Under the pieces are notes generated by a model. The model searched no databases. It saw nothing but the letters and a program-made list of their open reading frames with translations, and was not told the origin of the DNA. The translations under genes were made by a program, and so were the position numbers. DNA of 42,641 nt. Source: Gemmatimonadaceae bacterium. Lineage in GTDB: Bacteria; Gemmatimonadota; Gemmatimonadetes; Gemmatimonadales; Gemmatimonadaceae. The DNA lies in the NCBI GenBank assembly GCA_022843265.1, contig JALHNZ010000030.1:1-42641 (forward strand), read 5' to 3'. Shown here piece by piece: positions 1 to 8,768 of the stretch. The first letter of the stretch is position 1, and each line of letters opens with the position of its first letter.

Positions 1-775
1 ATGCCCAGCAGGCGGCGCAATTCGCAAATGTGGCGCGATGCACATACATCTTCGCCGCCAGCGCGCGGTTGAAACGAATGAACGTGGCCGGCGTGGTAAA
101 GCCGGTGTAGCCCGGCGCCATGTTGAACGGAAACTGAATCGCTCCAGCCGCCGTGAGATCGGCGAGTGCCTCATCCATCAACTTGGTTGCTTCTTCCATG
201 GCCGCGCTGAAGCTCACAAACGGCGCTGGCTCCGCCGTAATCGGGCGGTCAACGTCAATCGGAATGCCCAACTGACCGGTGCGAACGGCGAGACGATGGA
301 TATGCCACGCCTTCATCGTTTTCGCAAAGCCCTGCGACGCGCGCACCTCCGCCTCGGTCATTCCAGACGCCAGCGGAAGGGCCGTGAGATACGTGTTAAT
401 CGTACGAATTGCCGCGTACGGCCCATTCCATGCGCCCGAGTGGCGCCCAGTCGGATCGCCTGGCCCTCGAATCTGTTCGCCCGTTTCGCGCGGGTCGTTG
501 CCAAGCAGATTGTAGCCTTCCCGACCATACAGCGCGTAGAACTGAATCTCGGTGCCGATATCGTTGAAGTTCTGCGAAAAAATGCCCGTAGCAGCCCGCG
601 CAAGAATTGTGCGTGTCGGAGCGCCCGTCAGCGTTTCTACCGTTGGCGCATTGGTGTTCGTGACGTCAAAGTCTCCACAACCAGCGAAGAGCGATGCGCC
701 AGCAATCACGGCCGAGCTAAGCAACACTCGGATTCGTGGACCCGTGCGTCGGGTCATCTCAATCGTCGGTGTCAT
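1..775 (-). CDS. SusD/RagB-like outer-membrane lipoprotein (partial, 3' end beyond window)
   Basis: The minus frame opens at an ATG at 775 and runs off the left edge, giving about 258 visible residues. The N-terminus has a hydrophobic signal (residues about 17-32) ending in a lipobox-like F-A-G-C with Cys33, so the protein is probably lipid-anchored. The mature part (CGDFDVTNTN..., then a YGREGYNLL segment and PYAAIRTIN) resembles the SusD/RagB family, which caps SusC-type receptors and helps capture nutrients at the cell surface. The start overlaps the upstream SusC-like stop by one base (TGATG), which points to translational coupling. A second ATG seven codons in is possible. The substrate cannot be told from the sequence. 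Family call is good from context; full domain content is not visible. Confidence 0.8.
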   Translation of the reverse strand, partial: MTPTIEMTRRTGPRIRVLLSSAVIAGASLFAGCGDFDVTNTNAPTVETLTGAPTRTILARAATGIFSQNFNDIGTEIQFYALYGREGYNLLGNDPRETGEQIRGPGDPTGRHSGAWNGPYAAIRTINTYLTALPLASGMTEAEVRASQGFAKTMKAWHIHRLAVRTGQLGIPIDVDRPITAEPAPFVSFSAAMEEATKLMDEALADLTAAGAIQFPFNMAPGYTGFTTPATFIRFNRALAAKMYVHRATFANCAACWA

Positions 776-3732
776 CAGAAACCCAGGGTGACGTTGAAGA
801 AGAAACTGCGGCTCGGCGGATAGGCACCAATATCAAGATTGTTTCGAATTGCAGCGGCGCCAAAGTTGGCCACTTCGGGATCAAGACCGGTGTAGTTGGT
901 CCACATCCAGAGATTTCGCCCGGAGAGGCTCAGTCGCATGGTCTCAACGCCGGCACGCATTAACTGCCCAAACATGCGCTGGGGCACGTCGAGTCCCACG
1001 TTGATTTCGCGCAGCTTCACGAAACTGCCGTCTTCGATATACGGCTTGATCACACCCTTGAGATAACCCTGGTAGCGCGCCACGCCCTCTGGTGTGCCCC
1101 AGTCTGGCGACGTGCGTGCATCGTCCTGCAAATACCGCGTGAGGTTGATGATGTCGCTGCCCTGTTGCCAATCCAGCACCATGTTGAACGTCATCCGCTT
1201 CCACGTGATGTCATTCACAAATCCCATGCGGAAATCTGGGTTGGTATTGCCCATTTGCGACAACACCGCCGCACGGTTACCGCTCGCGTCGAAGTCGAAG
1301 CCAACGAGTTGCGTAATCGGCTGGCCCACTTCAATCCGCGTACGTCCCAAGTTGCCGAAGCCAGATTGCACTGGGAAGAAAGCGGGCAGCCCCGCAAGAT
1401 CCACCACTTCGTTGGTGTACTTCGTGAAGGTGGCGCGCGTCACCCACGTCGTCGTACCGGACTGGATCAGCGAATAACCGAGCATGGTTTCGATGCCGCG
1501 GTTATTCAGTTTGCCACCATTGAATACCTGGCTGGTGAATCCAGACGACGGGGAAGGCACGCGTGAGAGCAACAAATTCGTGGTGTTGCGATCAAACAGC
1601 GTGAACTCCCAGTTCAATCGGTTGTTGAGTGCGGAACCATCAATACCACCCTCGATTTCCTTGAGTCGCTCCGGCGAAACGTCCGCGAAGCCAGCTGCGG
1701 TGCCCACGGTCACGCCCTGCTGTCCGCCCAACTGCGGAGTACCGAGCGTGGTGAACTTCTGACCAAAGAGCGGCTGATTACCAGTCTCTCCGTATGCGAG
1801 GCGCAACTTCACTTCACTACCGTCGCCGAGCAAATTCAAAATGCGATACGATCCAGCCAGCTTCGGGAACACATAATATTTGTCGACATCACCATTTACG
1901 CTGCTGCGCTCTGCACGCACGCCTGCCTGGAGCAACAGCTTTTCATCGAACAACCGGAGCTCTTCCTGTGCATAGAACGCAAGCGTACGCTCTTCGTTCA
2001 GCGCCTCGGCCGCCGTGATGTTCGTACCCTGATTCACATTGCGCTGACCCGGCAACAGGTTTTGCGTGCGAATCTGGAACGTGTTGAGCTGGCGATCCTC
2101 GTACTGCAGGCCAAACGATGTGGTCGCGCCCCAGCCGCCGGGCGTGTAGCTGTGCACGCCGTTGAGATTCCAGTTTACAAAGCGACTGCGACCACCACTT
2201 TCGATCGACTCGCCAGGTAGCGCCTGCGGTCGTTCAAAAAACAGGTCATTGGGTGTCCACACGTCATTGGACTGGTTGAACACATCCAGTCCACCGGCCG
2301 CGATCAAACGCAGACTCTGACGCTCGGTTGTCCACGTGTTCCACCCAAGCGTCGCGCCACCAGTAAACCGATTTGTCTCCTCGTGATTGACGCCGAGCTC
2401 GGTGAGCTGCAAGGGATTGGACTGTACACCTACAGTAGGCGCGACGAAGGTTCCGTCAGGATTGCGGCTTTCAAAGTTGATGAAACTCGGGATGTAGGAG
2501 ATCGCGTAACCGTGACAGCCGAAGTTGTTGCAGTTGTTGTTCCACCCGCGATCATTCTCGTTGCGCGCGTACACGCTGGACACTTTGAGATCGAACTTCG
2601 ACCCGAGTTCCTGGTCCACGTTCACGCGCAATGACTGCCGACCGGCGCCCGTGTTCAGTTCCGTTCCTTCTTCACGGCGATTGTTGGCCGAGATGAAGTA
2701 ACGGGTGGTCGCCGTACCGCCGCTGAGATCCGCGATCGTTTCGTACGAGAGATCGCGCTGCCCGTATACCTGTCCATACTGGTCAAAGTACGGATTCGCA
2801 TTGCCCGCAAAGAACGGAGCGGCCGCCGCACCAAAACGCGCTACGGCCGAGTCCTGCGTCCAGCGACGTGACTCAAGGAGTCGAAGCGGAGAGTTTACAC
2901 CGAAGCGCTGGGTAACGTTGACCTTGGGCGCGCCCGCCTGACCACGCACCGTGGTGATCACCACGACACCATTTGATGCCTTGGAGCCGTAGATCGACGA
3001 GGCTGCCGCACCCTTCAACACCTCGATTGACGCAATATCATTTGGATTAAGATCTGCGATTCGATTGACGGCGTCAGCTTCTGTCGTGGCGCTCGCCGCC
3101 GCGTTGGCGAGTCCGCGACCGCTTGGAATACTCGCGTTCGAATAAATCACACCATCTACTACGAAGAGCGGTTCGAATCCGCCGAGAATGGTGGTGTTGC
3201 CGCGAATCTGCATTTGAATGCCGCCGCCAGGAGCGCCGGAATTTGTTTGCAGGTTTACGCCAGTAATCTTGCCTGCGAGCGCGTTCAGTGCGGTCGGCGA
3301 CGTCACGCGTGAAATGTCTTCGCCGGACACGTACGCGATGGACGTCGTCGCACTACGCCGTTCGATCGTTGTGGCCTGACCCGTGACGACCACTTCACTC
3401 ATCTTGAACACGTCAGCGGCCATGGAAATGTCCATGGTGGACACACCGGCCGCGACGGCTGCTTCCGTCCGCGCGTAGCCGACGGCCCGCACCTGCAAAC
3501 GCACCGCTCCGGCCGGAGCAGCAATGGAGTACCGTCCATCATCGCCCGTTCTTGCCATACCTGACTGTGGAGCGCCCAACACTGAAACAACGGCGTCGGC
3601 GATCGGGGCGTCCGAGCCAGTTTTGGTCACGCGACCGGTGATTCTCCGGTCTTGCGCGATCAGGCTCGCTGGCGCGAGGAATAACAAGAGCAGGGTGCCG
3701 AATCCTGCCCGCCACTGCACGCTTGTGCGCAC
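775..3732 (-). CDS. SusC/RagA-like TonB-dependent outer-membrane receptor
   Basis: A 985-residue protein. I chose the GTG at 3732 because AAGGAG lies about 6 bases upstream and the next residues form a signal peptide ending ASLIAQ; the open frame continues upstream to 3984 but looks non-coding there. After the signal comes a carboxypeptidase-regulatory-like domain (ITGRVT... to about residue 90), then a plug domain with the SusC-type pattern (LNALAGKITGVNLQ, QIRGN, PLFVVDGV, then IEVLKGAAASSIYGSKASNGVVVITT), and a long beta-barrel ending in an aromatic F (NVTLGF), as expected for outer-membrane barrels. It would import a ligand using TonB energy together with the SusD-like partner encoded directly downstream. 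The ligand is unknown; SusC homologues in this kind of bacterium need not be glycan-specific. Confidence 0.92.
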   Translation of the reverse strand: MRTSVQWRAGFGTLLLLFLAPASLIAQDRRITGRVTKTGSDAPIADAVVSVLGAPQSGMARTGDDGRYSIAAPAGAVRLQVRAVGYARTEAAVAAGVSTMDISMAADVFKMSEVVVTGQATTIERRSATTSIAYVSGEDISRVTSPTALNALAGKITGVNLQTNSGAPGGGIQMQIRGNTTILGGFEPLFVVDGVIYSNASIPSGRGLANAAASATTEADAVNRIADLNPNDIASIEVLKGAAASSIYGSKASNGVVVITTVRGQAGAPKVNVTQRFGVNSPLRLLESRRWTQDSAVARFGAAAAPFFAGNANPYFDQYGQVYGQRDLSYETIADLSGGTATTRYFISANNRREEGTELNTGAGRQSLRVNVDQELGSKFDLKVSSVYARNENDRGWNNNCNNFGCHGYAISYIPSFINFESRNPDGTFVAPTVGVQSNPLQLTELGVNHEETNRFTGGATLGWNTWTTERQSLRLIAAGGLDVFNQSNDVWTPNDLFFERPQALPGESIESGGRSRFVNWNLNGVHSYTPGGWGATTSFGLQYEDRQLNTFQIRTQNLLPGQRNVNQGTNITAAEALNEERTLAFYAQEELRLFDEKLLLQAGVRAERSSVNGDVDKYYVFPKLAGSYRILNLLGDGSEVKLRLAYGETGNQPLFGQKFTTLGTPQLGGQQGVTVGTAAGFADVSPERLKEIEGGIDGSALNNRLNWEFTLFDRNTTNLLLSRVPSPSSGFTSQVFNGGKLNNRGIETMLGYSLIQSGTTTWVTRATFTKYTNEVVDLAGLPAFFPVQSGFGNLGRTRIEVGQPITQLVGFDFDASGNRAAVLSQMGNTNPDFRMGFVNDITWKRMTFNMVLDWQQGSDIINLTRYLQDDARTSPDWGTPEGVARYQGYLKGVIKPYIEDGSFVKLREINVGLDVPQRMFGQLMRAGVETMRLSLSGRNLWMWTNYTGLDPEVANFGAAAIRNNLDIGAYPPSRSFFFNVTLGF

Positions 3733-3814
3733 GTGTGCTCCTTCGAATGGAAAGGGGGGGGTCCTGCGGGGGGGCGTGCAACCGATGTCATGACCGGACT
3801 GCGACCGGAAAAGG

Positions 3815-3834
3815 AGGTACCAGCGGCGGTACCT
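3815..3834. promoter_or_regulatory. Hairpin upstream of the SusC-like gene
   Basis: AGGTACC and GGTACCT flank a 6-base spacer (AGCGGC), a perfect 7-bp stem about 85 bases upstream of the GTG start at 3732. Each arm contains the self-palindromic GGTACC, so it could also be a pair of operator half-sites. It may lie in the leader of the SusC transcript or in its promoter. No U-tract follows, so it does not look like a terminator. The function is a guess. Confidence 0.3.
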
Positions 3835-3952
3835 GTCCGTTACGGACTTGTTGCGTGCGCCATATTGGCAAACAAAGTGCGCAACGGCAAGAGGGGTGGG
3901 ACCAGTGGCGGTGCACGTGCGGTGATTACACGCCAACTGTGTAACTTTGACT

Positions 3953-4201
3953 ATGCCTTGGATTCGATTGGTTTTTGCACTCACGCTGCGGGCTCTCGTA
4001 AACCCGGCGTTGGCGGTGGACCTGCTGCGTGTTGCCTGGCGCTTCCGACTGCGCGGCTGGTGGCATCGCTTTCCGTTCTTGCCACTGCCCTCTCTGCGCT
4101 ATGTACGCTGGCGCATGTACACCGCGTACGGGGACGAAGCGTTTGTCCCGCCAGTGCACGACGTGATCGCCTACGCCCGTTGGACCGGACGTCAGCCCTG
4201 A
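3953..4201 (+). CDS. Small membrane-associated protein of unknown function
   Basis: About 82 residues from the ATG at 3953 (an ATG/TTG two codons earlier is possible). The N-terminal third is hydrophobic (WIRLVFALTLRALVNPALAVDLL), followed by a strongly basic, aromatic segment (FRLRGWWHRF, YVRWRMYTAYGDE) and a short acidic end. It reads like a single amphipathic or membrane helix with a cationic tail. I do not recognise the family. It sits 43 bases upstream of queG on the same strand and may be co-transcribed. There is no Shine-Dalgarno sequence; TAACTT lies 5 bases before the ATG, as in leaderless transcripts. Coding usage looks like its neighbours. Confidence 0.6.
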   Translation: MPWIRLVFALTLRALVNPALAVDLLRVAWRFRLRGWWHRFPFLPLPSLRYVRWRMYTAYGDEAFVPPVHDVIAYARWTGRQP

Positions 4202-4244
4202 ATGACGAGCCGGGTGATCGTTTGGCCCAACCTGGTACGCGCCG

Positions 4245-5405
4245 TTGCGTGATGGGGCTCAGGCGCCTGTACTACGTGACGGATTTCGCACGCGCCTGCA
4301 GGGTGAAGCGTACGGACTCGGCTTTGATCTCGTCGGCATAACCGATCTCGGCGCTCCCGATTCGGTCGCGCACTTTGATGCGTGGCTCGACGCCGGCTTG
4401 CACGGCGAGATGGATTATATGAAACGCGGCGCCGACCTGCGGCGTGATTCGCGGTTGCCACATCCCGGCGCCACGCACGCGATTGTGGTGGGCATGCACT
4501 ACGGCGGCGGCACGCCGAGCGGTCCGGTCGCGCGATATGCGCGGGGTGATGACTACCACGAGCTCATGCGGAAGCGACTGCGCGGGCTGCACGCCTGGCT
4601 TGTGGATGAGCTCGGCGTGGCCGTTGACGCGCGTCCGTACGTCGACAGTGGTCCGCTGCTGGAGCGTGATCTGGCGCGACGCGCCGGACTGGGCTGGTTT
4701 GGCAAGAACACCATGCTGATCAATCCGGAGCAGGGTTCGTGGTTTTTTATTGGGGCGCTGGTTGTAGACGTTGCCCTGCCTGTTGACGCGCCGTTCAGTG
4801 CTGATCGTTGTGGGACGTGTACGCGTTGTCTTGATGCGTGTCCGACCGATGCGTTTGTCGCGCCGCGTGTGCTCGATGCCACGAAGTGCATCAGTTACCT
4901 CACGATCGAGTTGCGCGGTGATATTCCGGACGAGTTGCGACCGTTACTTGGTGAGCATGTGTATGGATGCGATGTGTGCCAGGAGGTGTGTCCGTGGAAC
5001 GTGTCGTTTGCGCGGGCACTGCGTGAGCCCGCATTTGCGGCGCGCGCAGTGCTCAGCGGCGAAGACGCGCGCACATTGGCGTCCGAGTTGCTCACACTCT
5101 CGCAGTCGGAGTTTTCTGTCTCATTTAAGGGATCAGCAATGAAGCGCGCGAAATCTCGCGGACTAAAGCGCAATGCTGCTGTTTCTCTCGGCAACATCGG
5201 CAATGCGGATGACATTCCAACGCTGCTCGCCGCGCTGTCGGATGCTGAATCGCTCGTTCGGTCGCACGCGGCGTGGGCATTGGCGCGCATCGCCTCTCCC
5301 TCGGAGCTCCCCGCATTGCGTGCCCGATTCGCGATCGAAGCCGACGCGTCAGTTCGTGAGGCGTTGTCCAAGGCTATCGACAAGCTCACGCCTTTCGCCC
5401 TGTGA
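4245..5405 (+). CDS. queG: Epoxyqueuosine reductase QueG
   Basis: A 386-residue protein. QueG reduces epoxyqueuosine to queuosine in the wobble position of GUN tRNAs, using cobalamin and two [4Fe-4S] clusters in the cytoplasm. The sequence shows the N-terminal catalytic domain with Asp134 in YVDSGPLLER (the proposed proton donor), then a ferredoxin-like part with C189-x2-C192-x2-C195-x3-C199, C215, and C242-x2-C245-x3-C249 (CDVCQEVCPW). A C-terminal HEAT-like repeat (about 305-380) matches the long form of the family. The start is the TTG at 4245: an in-frame stop lies at 4215 and no other common start codon precedes the conserved FDLVGI. No strong ribosome binding site is seen, so the start is less sure than the function. 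Confidence 0.95.
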   Translation: MRDGAQAPVLRDGFRTRLQGEAYGLGFDLVGITDLGAPDSVAHFDAWLDAGLHGEMDYMKRGADLRRDSRLPHPGATHAIVVGMHYGGGTPSGPVARYARGDDYHELMRKRLRGLHAWLVDELGVAVDARPYVDSGPLLERDLARRAGLGWFGKNTMLINPEQGSWFFIGALVVDVALPVDAPFSADRCGTCTRCLDACPTDAFVAPRVLDATKCISYLTIELRGDIPDELRPLLGEHVYGCDVCQEVCPWNVSFARALREPAFAARAVLSGEDARTLASELLTLSQSEFSVSFKGSAMKRAKSRGLKRNAAVSLGNIGNADDIPTLLAALSDAESLVRSHAAWALARIASPSELPALRARFAIEADASVREALSKAIDKLTPFAL

Positions 5406-5566
5406 AATACTGCGCCTTGCAGATCAAAGCAGCGGGATAGAGTGACTTTTGGGAGTGAGTGTACAAACCCTTTTGCATTTTTGTTGTTTCCCTCCGATTT
5501 CCGTGCATCGCCCGCCTTCCATGAGTCAGGGTGCGCGGCTGTGCTCGGCGATTTCGCCGGCACGAC

Positions 5567-6346
5567 TTATCGCCAGAGCCTGAGGCCTGCCACAAGTCGC
5601 GCTTCCCCGGCCGCCCCACCCGCTTGCCGCGCGAACTGTGCCGTGCGTCCATAACTCCGGTCCCACACCACACCGATGTAGGGCGCAAACTCGCGGCGTA
5701 GCTCGATGCGCGTTCGCAAACCGAACGAGGTGCTGCTGACTCCTCGTCCGATGCCGAACGCAATTTCATCGCGCAGTGACACCGCGGACTCGAGGCGGGG
5801 CTGCAACACCAGCCGCTGCGTCAGGTACAGGTCGTACGACACGGTGAGATCGAGCGACACATTGCCGCCCGTCGTCACGAACATGGACGGCTCCACTTCA
5901 AACCAGCCCGGGGCCAATCCTTGCAAGCCCGCAACCGCGCCCACGCGTGTGGCGGCGCTGCCGTCTTCATTTGCTTGGTCCATGCGAACGCCGAGCTGCG
6001 CATCCCACCACGGTGATACGAGTCGACCGTACAGCAACTGGTACTCGCCATGCACGCCGCCGCCGCGTGTTGCGACGCCTCCGTCGGCCTTCGCCCAGAG
6101 ACGGTTCACCGCGCCTCCTGTCCACGCCAGCAGGTCGTAGTTCACGGCGCGATTCACACTGGAAGGTGCATACTCCAGCACCTCCGAGAGCACAAACGTC
6201 TCTCTCCCCCACGACATGTTGTGCGCGCTCGTATGAGGTAGCGTATCGACTTCTTGCGCAGCCAAGGGGCCGCTGCTCGCGATCACGAATGCGGCGATGA
6301 GCACAGGCGCAGCGAAGAAGCGCGCGATGCGATTAGACGGCATCAT
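5567..6346 (-). CDS. copB: Copper resistance protein B (outer-membrane)
   Basis: A 259-residue protein with a signal peptide (to about residue 30, GPLAAQ) and a body rich in alternating beta strands, ending LRLWR. The CopB/PcoB pattern is clear: YDLLAWTGG, a LWAKADGG-like strand, QLLYGRLVSPWWDAQLGVR, SMFVTTGGNVS, and APYIGVVWDRSYG. CopB works with the periplasmic oxidase CopA in copper tolerance and is thought to bind or pass copper at the outer membrane. The Met/His-rich N-terminal region found in many CopB proteins is nearly absent here (only HTSAHNMSWG), so this is a short form. Its ATG lies 14 bases inside the end of copA, so the two are translated from one message. Confidence 0.9.
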   Translation of the reverse strand: MMPSNRIARFFAAPVLIAAFVIASSGPLAAQEVDTLPHTSAHNMSWGRETFVLSEVLEYAPSSVNRAVNYDLLAWTGGAVNRLWAKADGGVATRGGGVHGEYQLLYGRLVSPWWDAQLGVRMDQANEDGSAATRVGAVAGLQGLAPGWFEVEPSMFVTTGGNVSLDLTVSYDLYLTQRLVLQPRLESAVSLRDEIAFGIGRGVSSTSFGLRTRIELRREFAPYIGVVWDRSYGRTAQFARQAGGAAGEARLVAGLRLWR

Positions 6347-8189
6347 GATGTCCCTCGTGTCCGCTCGCTGCTCTGCTCACGCGCACTTCGCGAAACATCC
6401 CAACTTCCATGTGGTACAGCACGTGACAATGAAATGCCCATCGGCCAAGCGCGTCGGCGGTCACCAGCAACGACACGCGCTCTGCGGGCTTCACGTTGAT
6501 AGTGTGAATGCGCGGACTGCGGTTGCCGTGGCCGTTCTCCAGCTCCATCCACATCCCGTGCAGATGCATGGGGTGATTCATCATGGTGTCGTTCACCATT
6601 GTGAGGCGTATCCGCTCGCCGTACGTCAGCTCAATCGGCGAAGCCTTATCGTACGGGATGCCGTCGATAGCCCAGGTGTAGCGTTCCATATTGCCTGTGA
6701 GATGCAGCTCGATCTCGCGAGTTGGAGCACGGAACTCTGTCCATGGCTCTGCGGAGCGCAGCTCTGCGTAACGCAGCACGCGGCGACCGTCCTCGCCGAG
6801 GCCGACGCCGGGCTCGTCAAGGCGACTCTTCGTGCTCATTGGCACCATCGCGTTGCCAACCCCGTGCGTTTCCGGGCCGTGAGGCGTTTCAACGGGCAGG
6901 GTACCCGGTGCGCGCAGGGTAGATGTCGAAACCGTGGACATATCGTGACCCGCGTGCGCGTCCGCGGTCGCCGCCGGCGCCTTCGCCGGCATGGCGTGTC
7001 CCATCGCGGCGTGGTCCATCCCCGCCATGGCACCATGGTCCATGCCCATATCGGCCATGGTCAGCAGCGGACGACGGCGACGAGCAGGAAGCGCGGCGAC
7101 GACACCGGCACTACGTGACAGCATGCCGGCGGTGAACCCACTCCGGTCCATCGCTTCCGCGTACACGCCATAGGCACGGTCATCGGGCAACTGCACGATC
7201 ACGTCGTACGTCTCGGCGAGTGCGATGCGGAACTCGTCGGTCTCCACCGGCTCGACCGGCTGGCCGCTCACCTGGACCACTGTCATTGGGACGCCAGGAA
7301 TACGCACGTCGAAGTACGAGCCGGCCCCAGCGTTGATGACGCGTAACAACACGCGCTCACCGGGCATGAACTCGCCCGTCCACGGTGCTTCCGCCGCACG
7401 CCCGTTTGCAAGGAAGCTATACGTCGCGCCCGTCACATCGGCGATGTCCGTGGGGTTCATGCGCATGCCCGCCCACATCACGCGATCACCCACTGCGGCT
7501 GAAAGCCCGTCGCGGGAGACATCACGGAAAAAATCAAAGACGGTGCGACGCTGAAAATTGTACGCGTCGGGCTGCTTCTTGAGTCGGGAGAGCACTCTGT
7601 ACGGACTCTCGAATGTCCAGTCAGAGAGCACGAGCACGTGCTCACGGTCGTACGTGGGTCCGGTTCGCTCCGCGGGCTCAATGATGAGTGCCCCATAGTG
7701 CCCGAGCTGCTCCTGCAGACCCGAGTGGCTGTGGTACCAGTACGTACCGGCCTGATTGATCGCAAACTTGTATTCGAAGGTTTCGCCGGGACGAATGCCC
7801 GCAAAACTGAGTCCGGGCACGCCATCCATCTCAGGCGGCAAGATGATGCCATGCCAATGAATAGAGGTGTCTTCAGAGAGCGTGTTCCGAACGCGGATTA
7901 CCGCCTGTTCGCCTTCGCGGAATCGCAGCACCGGTCCCGGCACGGTTCCGTTGATGGTGACTGCTTTCGCGTTGCGACCGTCCAGTCGCACGACCGTTTC
8001 CGCGATGGTGAGGTCGTACTCGCGCACGTTGTTCGGCGCCGGGGACAGCGGTCCCAGGCCGGAGTCGAGCGGGGCATCGGGCGGCGTTGCTCGCAGCGGA
8101 GAGGTCAGGGCGGAACCCGCGCCAATGACGGCGGCCGTGCTCAAAAACCGCCGACGGGAAACATGTGAAGACAAGCCTAAGTCGTTCAT
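6333..8189 (-). CDS. copA: Multicopper oxidase CopA (copper resistance)
   Basis: A 618-residue periplasmic oxidase of the CopA/PcoA family, which oxidises Cu(I) and binds copper. It begins with a twin-arginine signal (SRRRFL, residues 11-16) followed by a hydrophobic stretch. All copper-ligand motifs are present: HWHG (111-114), WYHSHSG (H153, H155), HPMHLHG (H539, H542, H544) and HCHVLYHMEVGM (H587, C588, H589, H593, M598). A Met/His-rich loop (about 380-400, repeated GMDHGAM-like units) and a second His cluster near 412-416 mark the CopA type. The ATG at 8189 overlaps the stop of a 32-codon reading frame upstream, and the 3' end overlaps copB. Expression is probably driven from the copper-responsive promoter near 8740. 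Confidence 0.95.
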   Translation of the reverse strand: MNDLGLSSHVSRRRFLSTAAVIGAGSALTSPLRATPPDAPLDSGLGPLSPAPNNVREYDLTIAETVVRLDGRNAKAVTINGTVPGPVLRFREGEQAVIRVRNTLSEDTSIHWHGIILPPEMDGVPGLSFAGIRPGETFEYKFAINQAGTYWYHSHSGLQEQLGHYGALIIEPAERTGPTYDREHVLVLSDWTFESPYRVLSRLKKQPDAYNFQRRTVFDFFRDVSRDGLSAAVGDRVMWAGMRMNPTDIADVTGATYSFLANGRAAEAPWTGEFMPGERVLLRVINAGAGSYFDVRIPGVPMTVVQVSGQPVEPVETDEFRIALAETYDVIVQLPDDRAYGVYAEAMDRSGFTAGMLSRSAGVVAALPARRRRPLLTMADMGMDHGAMAGMDHAAMGHAMPAKAPAATADAHAGHDMSTVSTSTLRAPGTLPVETPHGPETHGVGNAMVPMSTKSRLDEPGVGLGEDGRRVLRYAELRSAEPWTEFRAPTREIELHLTGNMERYTWAIDGIPYDKASPIELTYGERIRLTMVNDTMMNHPMHLHGMWMELENGHGNRSPRIHTINVKPAERVSLLVTADALGRWAFHCHVLYHMEVGMFREVRVSRAASGHEGHHDAV

Positions 8190-8284
8190 ATAAAGGAATG
8201 CGCAGGAGTGCAGTCCACCCAGAGGATCGTGCTGCCGTTAGCGGCGATCACGAGCCAGTTGATGCCACCAAGTGATGTGAACAT
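8186..8284 (-). CDS. Possible 32-residue hydrophobic peptide between the metal chaperone and copA
   Basis: An ATG at 8284 opens a 32-codon frame whose TGA (8188-8186) overlaps the copA ATG as ATGA. The peptide is hydrophobic with a single Cys near its end (MFTSLGGINWLVIAAN..., then ILWVDCTPAH). It starts 31 bases after the stop of the HMA gene. The coupling geometry matches other junctions in this window, and third positions are mostly G or C. It has only a weak ribosome binding site and no family I recognise; it may be a leader peptide that helps copA translation, a small membrane protein, or chance. Confidence 0.3.
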   Translation of the reverse strand: MFTSLGGINWLVIAANGSTILWVDCTPAHSFI

Positions 8285-8315
8285 AGGCGATGTCTCTGTG
8301 TGAGTAGAGAAGCGA

Positions 8316-8684
8316 TCAGTTTGAGGAGCAGCAGCTACCGTTTGACGCAGCTTGCGGAAGGCCTGCCTTGGCGTCAGTTCCGGCGCCCGCGCTGAAGGCG
8401 GCCTGATATCCCGCGTCGCGGATGGCCTCGATCAGAGCGGCTGGGCTCGCGCCGTCTGGAGCGAGGGTCACTGTTGCCTTGCCGATGCGGACGTGTTCGA
8501 CAGCCACACCGGGGAGCGACTCCAGCGCCGCGCGGACAGAGGTGACGCAATGACTGAACGTCATGCCACCAATCGTGAGGTCGAGGCGTTGCGCCCCATC
8601 AGTCGTGGGCTGCTCAGTGCGCACATCCGTCGGCGCGCAGTGGGACGCGGAGGCCGGGAAGCTGGTCGAGGTCGGGGGGGTCAT
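8316..8684 (-). CDS. Heavy-metal-associated (HMA) domain protein, likely copper chaperone
   Basis: A 122-residue protein with one ferredoxin-like HMA domain at about 34-98 (LDLTIGGMTF..., AALESLPGV, VEHVRIGKATVTL, IEAIRDAGYQA). HMA domains carry Cu(I) or similar ions between P-type ATPases and partner proteins. The usual GMxCxxC metal site is GMTFSHC here, so the first cysteine is Phe44 and only Cys46 remains, preceded by His45. A flexible tail ends in GSCCSSN with vicinal Cys118-Cys119, which could supply the missing thiols. The N-terminal 30 residues are low complexity and include one Cys16. It heads the copper unit behind the promoter at 8740-8768. A role for another metal cannot be excluded. 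Confidence 0.85.
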   Translation of the reverse strand: MTPPTSTSFPASASHCAPTDVRTEQPTTDGAQRLDLTIGGMTFSHCVTSVRAALESLPGVAVEHVRIGKATVTLAPDGASPAALIEAIRDAGYQAAFSAGAGTDAKAGLPQAASNGSCCSSN

Positions 8685-8722
8685 GGCAGTTCTCCTGATG
8701 AGGGGAAAGGGCAGCGGATCGC

Positions 8723-8768
8723 ATACCCTAGTGGGGTATATGATAGATACCCCCTCCCCCTATGTCAA
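8723..8768 (-). promoter_or_regulatory. Promoter overlapping a CsoR-like operator for the copper operon
   Basis: On the minus strand TTGACA (8768-8763) and TATCAT (8745-8740) are separated by exactly 17 bases. Directly downstream of the -10 box is a perfect interrupted palindrome, ATACCC-TAGTG-GGGTAT (8723-8739), covering the likely start of transcription. A further ATACCCC half-site lies in the spacer. This TACCC/GGGTA pattern matches operators of CsoR-family copper repressors. A copper-free CsoR would block this promoter and copper would release it. No csoR gene is visible in the window, so the regulator must lie elsewhere. Confidence 0.75.

Noticed and set aside
38-823. 261-codon plus-strand frame at the left edge
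   Set aside because: Antisense to the SusD-like lipoprotein gene, whose lipobox and coupling to susC are convincing.
6297-7118. Long plus-strand frame opposite copA
   Set aside because: Shadow of the copA frame; rich in His and Arg as expected for antisense GC-rich DNA, while copA has all copper motifs.
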